Counted from the first letter of the stretch, positions 46,363-55,263 are shown. The stretch: 64,000 bases of DNA from an uncultured Lachnospiraceae bacterium (GCA_944381635.1 CALWLY010000015.1:1-64000), one strand, 5' to 3'. The notes: generated by a model not told the origin, from the sequence alone. Translations and numbers: made by a program.

Positions 46363-47097
46363 TCACAAAAGATTTTTGTTTTTAAAATACATGGTTTCGA
46401 TCTGGTTCTTCACTTTTTCGGGAAGAACCTTTTTTTCGTTTCGATCCAGGCTGTCCGTATAAATCGGTTCTCCGTATTCGATAATTACGTGAGCTTTTTT
46501 TATTTTGGGCAGATGGTCCTCGAAAATGGCCCCTGCATTGACAATGGAAATGGGAACGATGGGGCAGCCGGATTTCTCAGCCATTTTAAAGCTTCCTGCA
46601 TGGAAGGGAAGAAAGGTGTCGTTGACCTTGTTTCTGGTTCCTTCCGGGAAAATGCAGATGGAAATTCCGGATTTGAGTTTTTCAACTCCTTCCAGGATGG
46701 TTTTCATGCCTTCCTTGAGATTTTCACGGTCTAAAAAAAGACAGTGCAGATTTTTCATCCAGTCTTTCAGCAGAGGATAACGCAGCATTTCCTTTTTGGC
46801 AACGTATCCGGTAGGGCGGGGAACTCTCACATAAGTTAAAAGAATGTCAAAGTAGCTTCTGTGATTGCCCACATACAAAACCGCCCGGTCTTTGGGAACT
46901 CGTTCCTCGCCGATGTAATCCACTTTTACGCCGGCCATTCTGATACAGCAGCGAAAGGCCCAGTTTACAATGGCAAGGGAACTCTTGTTTTTGGCATCCA
47001 TATTGAATTTTCCAAGAATCCATTCTGCAATAAGCAGCGGAATACTTACAATGAGAAACAGTATAACAAAAGATGCCACACAAATGAAGCGTATCAT
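46363..47097 (-). CDS. plsC: 1-acyl-sn-glycerol-3-phosphate acyltransferase (PlsC family)
   Basis: A 244-residue membrane-associated acyltransferase making phosphatidic acid. An N-terminal span (FICVASFVILFLIVSIPLLI) is followed by the catalytic NHRSYFD (H-x4-D) and FPEGTRNK, the glycerol-phosphate binding block, then VPISIVNAG. The ATG at 47097 with AGGAGAAAAC upstream is chosen; the frame extends 18 codons further without a ribosome site. It is convergent with murF. Its acyl donor specificity cannot be read. Confidence 0.92.
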   Translation of the reverse strand: MIRFICVASFVILFLIVSIPLLIAEWILGKFNMDAKNKSSLAIVNWAFRCCIRMAGVKVDYIGEERVPKDRAVLYVGNHRSYFDILLTYVRVPRPTGYVAKKEMLRYPLLKDWMKNLHCLFLDRENLKEGMKTILEGVEKLKSGISICIFPEGTRNKVNDTFLPFHAGSFKMAEKSGCPIVPISIVNAGAIFEDHLPKIKKAHVIIEYGEPIYTDSLDRNEKKVLPEKVKNQIETMYFKNKNLL

Positions 47098-47302
47098 AGT
47101 TTTCTCCTGTTCTGCCGCTGTAGCGGCTTGTTTTATGGAATGTCTGTGCAAAACAAAAGGCTTTTCCTCCTGCAGATTTTTAACCGGGAGAAGAAGATTC
47201 TGCAGGATACGGGAAAAGCATCTGTTTGCGCCTTATTTTTCTTATTCTACTATAAAAAGATTCCCTTTTCCATGTTTTTTAAGAATGAAAAGAAAAAAAT
47301 AT

Positions 47303-47467
47303 GCAACAGTTCAGCCCGCGCCATTCGAAAAACCGCACTGACGTGCTTACTGCGGCTGCGCCGCTGTTTTTCTCATTGACCGGCGCTTAGCTCATCTGCG
47401 TATCGGCGGCAGAATTTTTATGCGAGCACAAATCCTGCCGCCGATACGCAGATGGCTGAACTGTTAC
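47303..47467. repeat. R3 165-bp structured element, copy 2
   Basis: Same length and internal layout as the copy at 38764-38928, with about ten base differences. Ends are GCAACAGTTCAGCC and GGCTGAACTGTTAC. It lies in the 495-bp gap between divergent plsC and the PrcB-domain lipoprotein gene; I see no other feature in that gap. Confidence 0.85.
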
Positions 47468-47592
47468 GCCAAATGCACAGGGAAAAAGTCCAGAGTTTTT
47501 CCTGAAACCATCCGCAGGCATTTTATCGTGCGAGGAATAGGACAGCTTGGGCGCAGCATAGGATGGGATAAGCACAGGTGGAAAGGGGAAGA

Positions 47593-47997
47593 ATGATGAA
47601 GCGATGTGTATGGGTGTTCCTGCTGTGTCTTTTTGTTATGGTGCTTGGAGCCTGCGGTAAAAAGGAGGAGGAAAAAAAGACCAGCCTGGAATTTACAGTG
47701 GTGGATGAAGACAGACTTCCGGAGGAAGTAAAAAAGCTGGTGGAAGAAAAAAAAGAACAGGTATTCAAATTTACTTATGCCGACAGCGGGTATCTGTACT
47801 TGTGCATAGGATATGGAAAACAGAAAACCGGCGGCTACAGTGTGACGGTCAATGATCTGTATGCAACGGAAAATGCCATCTATGTAGATACCAGTCTGCT
47901 TGGGCCCTCCGGAGAGACGGCCAGAAAACAGAGCGCTTCTTATCCCTATCTGGTGTTAAAGACGCCCTTTATGGATAAAGCCGTCGTGTTTGACTGA
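47593..47997 (+). CDS. lipoprotein with PrcB-like C-terminal domain
   Basis: A 134-residue predicted lipoprotein. A basic start and hydrophobic stretch lead to the lipobox VLGAC, then a charged linker (GKKEEEKKTS). The C-terminal domain includes YADSGYLYLCIGYGKQKTGG and YSVTVNDLYATENAIYVDTS, then SYPYLVLKTPF, resembling the PrcB/protease-complex accessory fold. It would sit on the outer face of the membrane. AAAGGGGAAGA precedes the ATG. pyrC follows 158 bp later with an R2 element between, so a shared transcript is uncertain. Confidence 0.72.
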   Translation: MMKRCVWVFLLCLFVMVLGACGKKEEEKKTSLEFTVVDEDRLPEEVKKLVEEKKEQVFKFTYADSGYLYLCIGYGKQKTGGYSVTVNDLYATENAIYVDTSLLGPSGETARKQSASYPYLVLKTPFMDKAVVFD

Positions 47998-48022
47998 CAA
48001 ATTTGGGTATCGCAATATCTTT

Positions 48023-48097
48023 GATGCCAGGATCCCAAGGTCTTTCACCCACTTATGAGCAAGCTCATAGGGGCTTAGACCTTTTGACCCTGGCATC
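48023..48097 (+). repeat. R2 palindromic element, copy 2, upstream of pyrC
   Basis: Ends GATGCCAGG and CCTGGCATC. About 21-bp imperfect inverted arms enclose CTTATGAGCAAGCTCATAG, itself a hairpin. The core CACCCACTTATGAGCAAGC matches copy 1 with one difference. Its right arm includes TTGACC, a -35-like box. Confidence 0.75.
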
Positions 48098-48112
48098 TAT
48101 GTATGATATGAT
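48084..48112 (+). promoter_or_regulatory. putative pyrC promoter using the R2 right arm
   Basis: TTGACC (48084-48089, inside R2) and TATGAT (48107-48112, outside it) are 17 bp apart, about 44 bp upstream of the pyrC start codon. Copy 1 of R2 shows the same spacing with TTGCTC and TATGAT. Confidence 0.5.
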
Positions 48113-48155
48113 TAAAGAAAAAAGAAGGCAGGCATTGAAAAAGGAGGAAAAGGGA

Positions 48156-49427
48156 GTGCTTTTTATTAAAAACGTTCATCTGGTAGATCCGGCATCCGGA
48201 ACAGATGGAATCAGAGATATTCTTACCGACAATGGAAAAATTGCAGCGATAGGGGAACATCTTCCCCTGCCGGACGGAGACTGCGCAGTGATTGACGGCA
48301 GTGGTCTGACGGCAGCGCCCGGGTTAGTGGATGTGCATATCCATTTTCGTGATCCCGGCGCCACTTACAAAGAAGACATTCACACAGGGGCAAAGGCGGC
48401 TGCAGCGGGTGGTGTGACAAGCGTAGTGCTGATGGCGAACACCACTCCCCGTGTGGATAATGTGGATACACTGCATTATATTATAGAAAAAGGAAAAGAG
48501 ACAGGGATTCATGTGTACACCTGCGCCAACGTGACAGAAGGAATGAAGGGAGAAAAACTGGTGGATATGTCCCTTCTTAAGGCAGAGGGCGCTGTGGGAT
48601 TTACGGACGACGGCATGCCGCTTTTAGATGAAAAGATAGCAAAACAGGCCATGGAGGCTGTGGCAGCCTTGGATATGCCCATCAGCTTTCACGAAGAAAA
48701 TCCTGCCTATATTCAGAATAACGGGGTCAATGCAGGCAGAGCAAGCCAGCATTACGGCATCGGCGGCTCGGACCGTATGGCAGAGATTGACATGGTAAAA
48801 AGGGACGTGGAGCTTGCCCTTAAAACAGGTGCAAGTATTGTGGTTCAGCATATCAGCACAAAGGAAGCGGTGGAACTTGTAAGACAGGGAAAGACGCGTG
48901 GAGGAAAGATTCACGCGGAGGCGGCGCCTCACCATTTTACGCTGACCGAGGAGGCGGTCATTCAGTACGGAACTTTGGCGAAAATGAATCCGCCTTTGAG
49001 GGAGGAAGCGGACAGGCTTGCCATCATCAAGGGACTGGCTGATGGTACCATCGATATGATCGCCACTGACCATGCGCCCCACAGCAAAGAGGAAAAAGAA
49101 AAGCCCATCACAGAGGCGCCAAGCGGTATTATCGGCCTGGAAACTTCCCTGGCTTTGTCTTTGGAACAGCTCTGGGCGCCTGGATATCTTACCATGAGCC
49201 AGCTGATTGAGCGCATGAGTCTGGCACCGGCAAAGCTGTACAAGCTGGATGCCGGCTATGTGGCAGAGGGAGGACCGGCGGATCTTGTTCTTTTTGACCC
49301 GGAAGAGGAATGGACGCCGGAAAAATTTGCCTCCAGGTCCCAGAATTCCCCGTTCCTTGGAAAAACCTTGAAAGGCAAAGTAAAATATACCATTTGCGCC
49401 GGAAATGTGGTATATTCGGAACAGTAG
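48156..49427 (+). CDS. pyrC: dihydroorotase
   Basis: A 423-residue zinc amidohydrolase that cyclises carbamoyl-aspartate in pyrimidine synthesis. DVHIHFRDPGATYKEDIHTG carries the first metal ligands and the bridging-Lys region. VVQHISTKEA, HAEAAPHHFTLTEEA and ATDHAPHSKEEK are the later metal and catalytic blocks. The start GTG at 48156 has AAGGAGG at ideal spacing and matches the family N-terminus (LFIKNVHLVDP). The open frame extends upstream through the R2 element to 48003; that part is not protein-like. First gene of pyrC-pyrK-pyrD. Confidence 0.93.
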   Translation: MLFIKNVHLVDPASGTDGIRDILTDNGKIAAIGEHLPLPDGDCAVIDGSGLTAAPGLVDVHIHFRDPGATYKEDIHTGAKAAAAGGVTSVVLMANTTPRVDNVDTLHYIIEKGKETGIHVYTCANVTEGMKGEKLVDMSLLKAEGAVGFTDDGMPLLDEKIAKQAMEAVAALDMPISFHEENPAYIQNNGVNAGRASQHYGIGGSDRMAEIDMVKRDVELALKTGASIVVQHISTKEAVELVRQGKTRGGKIHAEAAPHHFTLTEEAVIQYGTLAKMNPPLREEADRLAIIKGLADGTIDMIATDHAPHSKEEKEKPITEAPSGIIGLETSLALSLEQLWAPGYLTMSQLIERMSLAPAKLYKLDAGYVAEGGPADLVLFDPEEEWTPEKFASRSQNSPFLGKTLKGKVKYTICAGNVVYSEQ

Positions 49428-49501
49428 AAAATTCTTCCCATCGGAAGGGAAGAGGTCTGAGGATTTTGGATCAGACAGAGATTGTATAAGGAGATAAAAA
49501 C

Positions 49502-50281
49502 ATGGCACAGAAGAAAAAAGTAACTGCCCGGGTGCTTGGCCAGAAATGTCTGGCGGAAGGCATCTATGATATGTGGCTGAAAACAGAACTTGCAGCGTCT
49601 GCATCCTGCGGACAGTTTATTGCAGTCTATCCAAAAGATAAAAGCACACTGCTTCCCCGCCCCATCAGTATCTGTGAGGTGGACAAAGAAAAGGAAGCAC
49701 TTAGAATTGTTTATCGTGTGGCCGGTGCGGGAACTACAGAATTTTCCACATACAAAGAAGGAGACACAGTAGAAATTCTCGGAATTTTAGGAAACGGCTT
49801 TCCGGTTGAAAAGGCAGAAAAGGGAATGACAGCTTTTCTGATGGGCGGCGGTATCGGAGTTCCCCCTATTTTAGAGCTGGCTAAGGAACTTGACTGCCGT
49901 AAACAGATCGTAGTGGGATACAGAGACGCCGGCTGCTTTCTGAAAGAGGATCTGGAAAAGTACGGAGAAGTCTTTATTGCCACGGAGGATGGAAGCGTGG
50001 GAACAAAGGGAAATGTCATGGATGCGATCCGCGAGAACGCTCTGAAAGCGGACATTATCTATGCCTGCGGACCGATGCCGATGCTGCGCGCGATCAAAGC
50101 GTACGCAAAGGAAGCGGGAATTCCGGCTTATATTTCTCTGGAGGAACGTATGGCCTGCGGCGTAGGTGCCTGTCTGGGATGCGTGTGCAAGACAAAGGAA
50201 GTGGATCATCACTCTCATGTACACAATGCCCGCATCTGCACGGACGGACCGGTATTTGAAGCGGAAGAAGTAGACATCTGA
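49502..50281 (+). CDS. pyrK: dihydroorotate dehydrogenase electron transfer subunit PyrK
   Basis: A 259-residue FAD and 2Fe-2S protein that passes electrons from PyrD to NAD+. The FAD-binding LLPRPISICEVD and GAGTTEFSTYKEGDTVEILG, the NAD domain start MGGGIGVPPILELAKEL, and the cluster block CGVGACLGCVC with a later C in NARICTDG are present. ATAAGGAGATAAAA precedes the ATG. It lies 74 bp after pyrC and 72 bp before pyrD, its obligate partner. Confidence 0.95.
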   Translation: MAQKKKVTARVLGQKCLAEGIYDMWLKTELAASASCGQFIAVYPKDKSTLLPRPISICEVDKEKEALRIVYRVAGAGTTEFSTYKEGDTVEILGILGNGFPVEKAEKGMTAFLMGGGIGVPPILELAKELDCRKQIVVGYRDAGCFLKEDLEKYGEVFIATEDGSVGTKGNVMDAIRENALKADIIYACGPMPMLRAIKAYAKEAGIPAYISLEERMACGVGACLGCVCKTKEVDHHSHVHNARICTDGPVFEAEEVDI

Positions 50282-50353
50282 TGCCTGTGCCATCATGCAT
50301 GACGGCCGGGAGATTCGGATACAGGAATGGACTAGGTGGAAATGGAGAAGAGA

Positions 50354-51256
50354 ATGAATACAAAAGTGACAATCGCCGGTGTGGAATTTAAGAATCCGGT
50401 TATGACAGGTTCCGGTACTTTTGGTTCCGGTATGGAATACAGTGAATTTGTAGATTTGAATAAACTTGGCGCGGTGGTGACAAAAGGCGTGGCCAATGTG
50501 CCCTGGCCGGGAAATCCCATTCCCCGTGTGGCAGAGGTTTATGGCGGAATGTTAAACGCCATCGGACTGCAGAATCCGGGTATTGATGTTTTCATGGAAA
50601 GAGATATCCCTTTTCTGAAACAGTTCGACACAAAGATCATTGTGAATGTGTGTGGAAAAACGGTGGAGGATTACCTGGAAGTTGTGGAAAAACTGGGAGA
50701 TGCCGATGTTGATATGCTGGAAATCAACGTTTCCTGCCCTAACGTTAAGGAGGGAGCGATTGCTTTCGGACAGAAAGCGGAAGCTCTTTATGACATTACT
50801 TCCCGGATAAAGGAAAAGGCAAAACAGCCCATTATCATGAAATTAAGTCCCAATGTGACAAGCATTGCCGAGATGGCAAAGGCTGCGGAGGCAGCAGGGG
50901 CAGACGCTATTTCCCTGATCAACACCATCACCGGCATGAAAATTGACATCCACAAAAGAGCTTTTGTGCTGGCAAACAAGACAGGAGGCATGTCAGGTCC
51001 TGCCATTAAGCCCATCGCAGTGCGTATGGTTTACGAGTGTGCCAACGCGGTAAAAATTCCCATCATCGGAATGGGCGGCATTCAGAATGCAGAGGATGCG
51101 GTGGAATTTCTCATGGCCGGAGCAACAGGCGTTGCCGTAGGAGCCATGAACTTTATCAACCCTTATGCAACCTGCCAGGTAGCGGAGGGAATTGAAGATT
51201 ACATGAGAAAATATCACATCGAAGATATTCATGAAATCATCGGCTGTGTGAAATAA
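50354..51256 (+). CDS. pyrD: dihydroorotate dehydrogenase, class 1B catalytic subunit
   Basis: A 300-residue FMN enzyme oxidising dihydroorotate to orotate with PyrK. VMTGSGTFGSGMEY, LEINVSCPNVKEGAIAFG (catalytic Cys in NVSCPN), IIMKLSPNVTSIAEM and PIIGMGGIQNAEDAVEFLMAG are class 1B features. The ATG at 50354 with GGAGAAGAG is preferred; an upstream GTG at 50336 and an ATG at 50342 are in frame but less well spaced. A terminator follows, ending the pyr unit. Confidence 0.95.
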   Translation: MNTKVTIAGVEFKNPVMTGSGTFGSGMEYSEFVDLNKLGAVVTKGVANVPWPGNPIPRVAEVYGGMLNAIGLQNPGIDVFMERDIPFLKQFDTKIIVNVCGKTVEDYLEVVEKLGDADVDMLEINVSCPNVKEGAIAFGQKAEALYDITSRIKEKAKQPIIMKLSPNVTSIAEMAKAAEAAGADAISLINTITGMKIDIHKRAFVLANKTGGMSGPAIKPIAVRMVYECANAVKIPIIGMGGIQNAEDAVEFLMAGATGVAVGAMNFINPYATCQVAEGIEDYMRKYHIEDIHEIIGCVK

Positions 51257-51277
51257 GTATTCCAAATCTTTAAGATT

Positions 51278-51337
51278 AAAGGAGCGGAAACAGAGGCGGA
51301 CTTGCTGTCTGTCCTGTGGGATGCTCCTTTTTATTTT
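51278..51337 (+). terminator. intrinsic terminator after pyrD
   Basis: AAAGGAGC pairs with GCTCCTTT. An inner ACAGA/TCTGT stem lies within, and TTATTTT follows. Confidence 0.65.
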
Positions 51338-51372
51338 AAAGGAAATCAAAACATCATACTGACGGGTTTCAG

Positions 51373-51401
51373 TCATATCCGGGCAAATACGGTAATACAT
51401 T
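51373..51401 (+). promoter_or_regulatory. candidate sigma-E promoter of sipL
   Basis: TCATAT (51373-51378) and AATACATT (51394-51401) with a 15-bp spacer approximate the sigma-E pattern. sipL is sigma-E dependent in C. difficile. Confidence 0.35.
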
Positions 51402-51459
51402 TTACAAAAAGTATCCGGGGCAGTACAAAGAGGCTTCGGACCGTATCAGGAGGGCATTT

Positions 51460-53019
51460 ATGGAACTGGTCAGGAAAAACATACATATGGATCAGATAAA
51501 GTGTAAGGCGGGAACACAGATCACGCTGGAGGATGATATCAATATTACAGACGCAAAACCCGATGTTTACCAGCTGATCATGGAGCAGGGGGAAATTGAG
51601 ATTGAGGAAATGCGTCCGGTGGCAGATCATGTGCATATAAGAGGAAAGCTGCACTTTGAAGTGTTGTATCTGTCGGATGAAGATGTGAGACGTCCGGCGT
51701 GTATGCAGGGAGTTCTCCCGTTTGAAGAACAGATTTATATGGAGGGCGTCACAGCCAACGATGGAGTAACGGTACGCAAGGAACTGGAAGATTTGAGCGT
51801 GGGTCTGATCAATTCCAGAAAACTCAGCGTTCAGGCGCTTTTAAATCTGGAACTGTTTGTGGAAGAGATTCAGGATATGGAAGCCGCAGTGGAAATATCC
51901 GGCGAAGATGCGGTGGAAGTTCGGAAAAAGACCATGAATCCCGCCGGACTTTCCATACAGAAAAAGGATATATTTAGGGTCAGGGAGGAACTGGAACTTC
52001 CGGGAGGCATGCCGAATATTTTTGATCTGCTGTGGCAGAGCGTCACTTTTTGTGAACCGGAATTTCGAATTCTTGACGGCAGGCTTAACCTGAAAGGAGA
52101 GCTGAAAATTTTTCTTCTTTACGAAGGAGAAGGGGAAAGCAGACCGGTTCAGTGGTACGAAACTTCGGTACCGGTGAACGGCATGCTGGAATGCAGCGGT
52201 ATGCAGGAGGATATGGTGGGAGATATTTCCTGCCGCATCGGGCATAAGGAACTGGAAGTGAAAGCGGATGAGGACGGCGAGGACAGAAAAATTTCCCTGG
52301 ATATCGTGCTTGATCTGGACATGAAAATATACCAGGAGCAAACTACCGAGGTTGTCTGCGATGTGTATGGCGTTACGAAGGAAATTGAGGCGGTAAAAGG
52401 AAGCGGTAAATGGAAGGAACTTCTGTTAAAGACAACGGGAAAAACAAAGGTGTCCGAGCGGTTTAAAGTCGCCGCAGGTTTTCCGGGGATCGCGCAGATC
52501 TGCTTTTCCAAAGGGCAGGTTCAGGTTGGGATGACGGAAGTGACCGAGGAGGGAATCCGGATTACCGGCCAGGCTGTCATTGCTTCCCTTTACACCACGG
52601 GGGACGGTGAGATGCCCCTTGGAAGCCTGAAAGGAACCATACCATTTTCTTATCTTTTGGAAGTTCCGAAAATGGAGCGCGGGTGCGGCTATCATGTGGA
52701 TGTGGCAATCGAGCAGCTGGCGGCATCGGGATTTTCCGGGGAGGAAATGGATGTGAAAGCCGTTCTTGTCTTTTCAGCAATCGTTTTCGCGCAGCATGAG
52801 GAATCCGTGATTTCGGATATCAAAGTCAGCGAGCTGAATCCGGAAAAACTGGCTGATCTTCCGGGAATTGCCGCGTACATGGTAAAAGAAGGCGATAGTC
52901 TTTGGGATATTGGAAAGCATTATTATGTGCCCATACAGCAGCTGAAAGAAATCAATGAACTTTCCTCAGACGAAATAAAACCCGGGGATAAAATCCTCAT
53001 TGTAAAAGGAATTTCCTGA
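51460..53019 (+). CDS. sipL: SipL, SpoIVA-interacting spore-coat morphogenesis protein
   Basis: A 519-residue protein with tandem DUF3794-type beta-rich domains (about 30-150, 180-310 and 330-450) and a C-terminal LysM (about 472-516, YMVKEGDSLWDIGKHYYVP). This architecture and length match C. difficile SipL, which binds SpoIVA through LysM and is needed for coat assembly around the forespore. ATCAGGAGGGC precedes the ATG. It lies between the pyr cluster and ispE but has its own candidate sporulation promoter. The assignment is by domain arrangement. Confidence 0.87.
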   Translation: MELVRKNIHMDQIKCKAGTQITLEDDINITDAKPDVYQLIMEQGEIEIEEMRPVADHVHIRGKLHFEVLYLSDEDVRRPACMQGVLPFEEQIYMEGVTANDGVTVRKELEDLSVGLINSRKLSVQALLNLELFVEEIQDMEAAVEISGEDAVEVRKKTMNPAGLSIQKKDIFRVREELELPGGMPNIFDLLWQSVTFCEPEFRILDGRLNLKGELKIFLLYEGEGESRPVQWYETSVPVNGMLECSGMQEDMVGDISCRIGHKELEVKADEDGEDRKISLDIVLDLDMKIYQEQTTEVVCDVYGVTKEIEAVKGSGKWKELLLKTTGKTKVSERFKVAAGFPGIAQICFSKGQVQVGMTEVTEEGIRITGQAVIASLYTTGDGEMPLGSLKGTIPFSYLLEVPKMERGCGYHVDVAIEQLAASGFSGEEMDVKAVLVFSAIVFAQHEESVISDIKVSELNPEKLADLPGIAAYMVKEGDSLWDIGKHYYVPIQQLKEINELSSDEIKPGDKILIVKGIS

Positions 53020-53033
53020 AAAACAGATGTTCA

Positions 53034-53062
53034 TTGACGAAACTTTTGGGATTGTATATAAT
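53034..53062 (+). promoter_or_regulatory. sigma-A promoter of ispE
   Basis: TTGACG (53034-53039) and TATAAT (53057-53062) are 17 bp apart. The transcript would begin near 53069 and include a partial R2 element before the ispE start. Confidence 0.7.
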
Positions 53063-53109
53063 TAAGTACAATCAGTGTATACAAAATACAAGACGTGTAA
53101 AAAATAGAG

Positions 53110-53168
53110 GATGCCAGGGTCAAAAGGTCATGTGTTTCACGCCTGCGCAAAAAGGCATGGCTTTGAGA
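53110..53168 (-). repeat. R2 element, copy 3, partial and inverted, in the ispE leader
   Basis: GATGCCAGGGTCAAAAGGTC (53110-53129) is the exact reverse complement of the right arm of copy 2. The centre is diverged (GGTCATGTGTTTCAC), and a GAGACC lies near the other end. No -10 box is found at the position seen in copies 1 and 2. Confidence 0.6.
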
Positions 53169-53216
53169 CCCGCCAAACGTAAAAGGAAAGTCCCCAAAGG
53201 ACAGATGGGAGTACAG

Positions 53217-54098
53217 ATGGAAAAATTGACGATAAAAGCGATGGCGAAGGTAAACCTGGGACTGGATGTGATCCGGCGCAGGGAGGACGGCTATCATGAA
53301 GTAAAGATGATCATGCAGACCGTCGACTTATTTGATGAACTGACTTTTGAGGTGCAAGAAGAAAACAGAATTGAGGTATTTACGGACAATCAGGAGCTCC
53401 CCTGCGATGAGGGAAACCTGATTTACCGTGCGGCAGCGCTTTTGACGGAAAAATGTCGTCTGGAAAAAGGAATTCGCATCACTTTGAAAAAAAATATTCC
53501 CATAGCCGCCGGAATGGCCGGGGGAAGTACGGATGCGGCAGCAACCCTTGTGGGAATGAACCGCCTCTTTGACCTGGGACTTTCTGTGAAAGACCTTCAG
53601 GAACTGGGGGTAAAGATCGGAGCGGATGTTCCCTACTGCATTCAGGGAGGAACGATGCTGTCGGAGGGAATCGGAGAAATTTTATCGCCGCTTCCTCCGG
53701 TGCCGGACTGCTATGTTGTAGTGGCTAAACCGGAAATCAACGTTTCCACCAAATTTGTCTATGAAAATCTTCATGCCGAGTCGCTGAAAGAACATCCGGA
53801 CATTGACGGCATGATAGTATGCCTTACAAACAAAGATTTAAAAGGCATGGCAGAAAAAATGGGAAATGTGCTGGAAACGGTGACAGCAAAACATTACCCG
53901 GTGATAGAGGAAATCAAAGCATTTCTGGCAGAGCGAGGGGCTCTGCGCGCCATGATGAGCGGAAGCGGCCCCACAGTCTTTGCCTTGTTTGAAGAAAAAC
54001 AGACTGCCCGGAAAGCCTACGAAGAATTGAAGCAGGCAGGGTATACCAGACAGGTTTATCTGACCGGATTTACTTCCGATACCTGTGTGGAAGTCTGA
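53217..54098 (+). CDS. ispE: 4-diphosphocytidyl-2-C-methyl-D-erythritol kinase
   Basis: A 293-residue GHMP kinase of the MEP isoprenoid pathway. KAMAKVNLGLDVIRRREDGYHE contains the substrate Lys and the family start. IPIAAGMAGGSTDAAATLVG is the ATP glycine loop, with GADVPYCIQGG and MMSGSGPTVFALF. The ATG at 53217 is chosen because GATGGGAG lies just upstream and homologues begin here. The open frame reaches back to 53034, which is inside the promoter. A GntR gene follows 26 bp later. Confidence 0.94.
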   Translation: MEKLTIKAMAKVNLGLDVIRRREDGYHEVKMIMQTVDLFDELTFEVQEENRIEVFTDNQELPCDEGNLIYRAAALLTEKCRLEKGIRITLKKNIPIAAGMAGGSTDAAATLVGMNRLFDLGLSVKDLQELGVKIGADVPYCIQGGTMLSEGIGEILSPLPPVPDCYVVVAKPEINVSTKFVYENLHAESLKEHPDIDGMIVCLTNKDLKGMAEKMGNVLETVTAKHYPVIEEIKAFLAERGALRAMMSGSGPTVFALFEEKQTARKAYEELKQAGYTRQVYLTGFTSDTCVEV

Positions 54099-54124
54099 GA
54101 GGATAAGTGACAGGGAGTAATACA

Positions 54125-54799
54125 ATGAATGGATTTGATCAGGACGAAAGAAACGACTTTCTGCCCCTTCGCGATGTGGTGTTCCAAACGTTACGGCAAA
54201 GTATTCTTACCGGTGAGTTAAAACCCGGTGAGCGGCTTCTGGAAATTCATCTGGCGGACAAGCTGGGCGTCAGCCGCACTCCGATCAGAGAGGCGATCCG
54301 AAAGCTGGAGCTGGAAGGCCTTGTGACGATGATACCAAGGCGTGGTGCCGAAGTGGCGCAGATTACGGAAAAAAATTTAAGAGATGTGTTGGAAGTGCGA
54401 AAAGCTCTGGATGTTCTGGCGGTACAGCTTGCCTGTGAAAGGATTACCGCAGAGCAGCTGGACGAACTGAAAAAAGCATGCGACGAATTTGCGGCTTTGG
54501 CGGGAACGGATGAAGTTGTAAAAATTGCAGAGGCGGACGTTAAACTGCATGATATCATAGTGCGTGCCAGCGATAACCAGAAACTGGCGCAGATGATCCA
54601 CAAATTTTCTCAGCAGATGTACCGATACCGCCTGGAATATATCAAAGATAAGGCAAACCACGAGAAGCTGGTGAAGGAACATGCGGTGATTTATAACTGC
54701 ATTCTGAATCGGGACAAAGAGGGCGGAGCACGGATTATCGAAGCTCACATAGAAAACCAGGAGCGCGGTGTGATCCACAGGCTTTCTGAATCCAGATAG
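54125..54799 (+). CDS. GntR/FadR-family transcriptional regulator
   Basis: A 224-residue regulator. The winged helix (residues about 12-78) reads QSILTGELKPGERLLEIHLA, then KLGVSRTPIREAIRKLELEG. The C-terminal FCD domain is all-helical, with a metal/ligand triad region (ADVKLHDIIVRASDN; KLVKEHAVIYNCILNRD; AHIEN). The effector is unknown, probably a small carboxylic acid. ACAGGGAG precedes the ATG; a GTG six codons upstream is in frame but less well placed. It is closely linked to ispE and may be co-transcribed. Confidence 0.9.
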   Translation: MNGFDQDERNDFLPLRDVVFQTLRQSILTGELKPGERLLEIHLADKLGVSRTPIREAIRKLELEGLVTMIPRRGAEVAQITEKNLRDVLEVRKALDVLAVQLACERITAEQLDELKKACDEFAALAGTDEVVKIAEADVKLHDIIVRASDNQKLAQMIHKFSQQMYRYRLEYIKDKANHEKLVKEHAVIYNCILNRDKEGGARIIEAHIENQERGVIHRLSESR

Positions 54800-54950
54800 C
54801 CCCAGGGAAAAGCTGTTTTATTTCCGGCCTGATTTCCGGAATGAAAGCCCCGGAAAGAGTCAATACTCCTAGCAGAAAGAAAAGGCAGAAAAATGAAGGG
54901 ATCTTTTCTTTCGAAAAAGAGCCTGTAAAGATGGGCGGATGGGAGTAGAG

Positions 54951-55199
54951 ATGAAAGGGAAAACAAAAAGGAAATCAGTGCGGGAAGGACTGTTTGGCAT
55001 AGTTATGATTCTTGGATTTTTTGGAACGCTGTATCCCCAGTACGGTCTCCCCTTTGACACTTACAAACGGATTTCAGAGGAGAGAGGGACAGTGGAAATG
55101 GAAGAAATCCTGGAAGATTACAAGCAGATACTGGCAGCCGATCCGGGCGAGGTATCCGTAAAACTGGCATTCCTTGAGGAATTGAAAAAATATTTTTAG
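54951..55199 (+). CDS. small single-span membrane protein, unknown function
   Basis: An 82-residue protein. A basic N-terminus (MKGKTKRKSVREG) leads into one hydrophobic span (LFGIVMILGFFGTLYPQYGL). A soluble acidic tail with EEILEDYKQILAADPGEVSV follows, the order expected for a cytoplasm-in topology with an exterior tail. I recognise no family. GGGAGTAGAG precedes the ATG. It lies 64 bp before murI and is probably in the same unit. Confidence 0.6.
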   Translation: MKGKTKRKSVREGLFGIVMILGFFGTLYPQYGLPFDTYKRISEERGTVEMEEILEDYKQILAADPGEVSVKLAFLEELKKYF

Positions 55200-55263
55200 T
55201 GCGGGACTTATTTTGGAGAAAAATCTGCATCCGCCAAAACCTATAGCAGAATGGAGAAGAACC

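Noticed and set aside
48003..48155. N-terminal extension of the pyrC reading frame
   Set aside because: It runs through the R2 repeat, is not protein-like, and a GTG with an ideal AAGGAGG site follows at 48156.
53034..53216. N-terminal extension of the ispE reading frame
   Set aside because: It begins in the -35 box of the ispE promoter and crosses an R2 copy; the ATG at 53217 fits the family.
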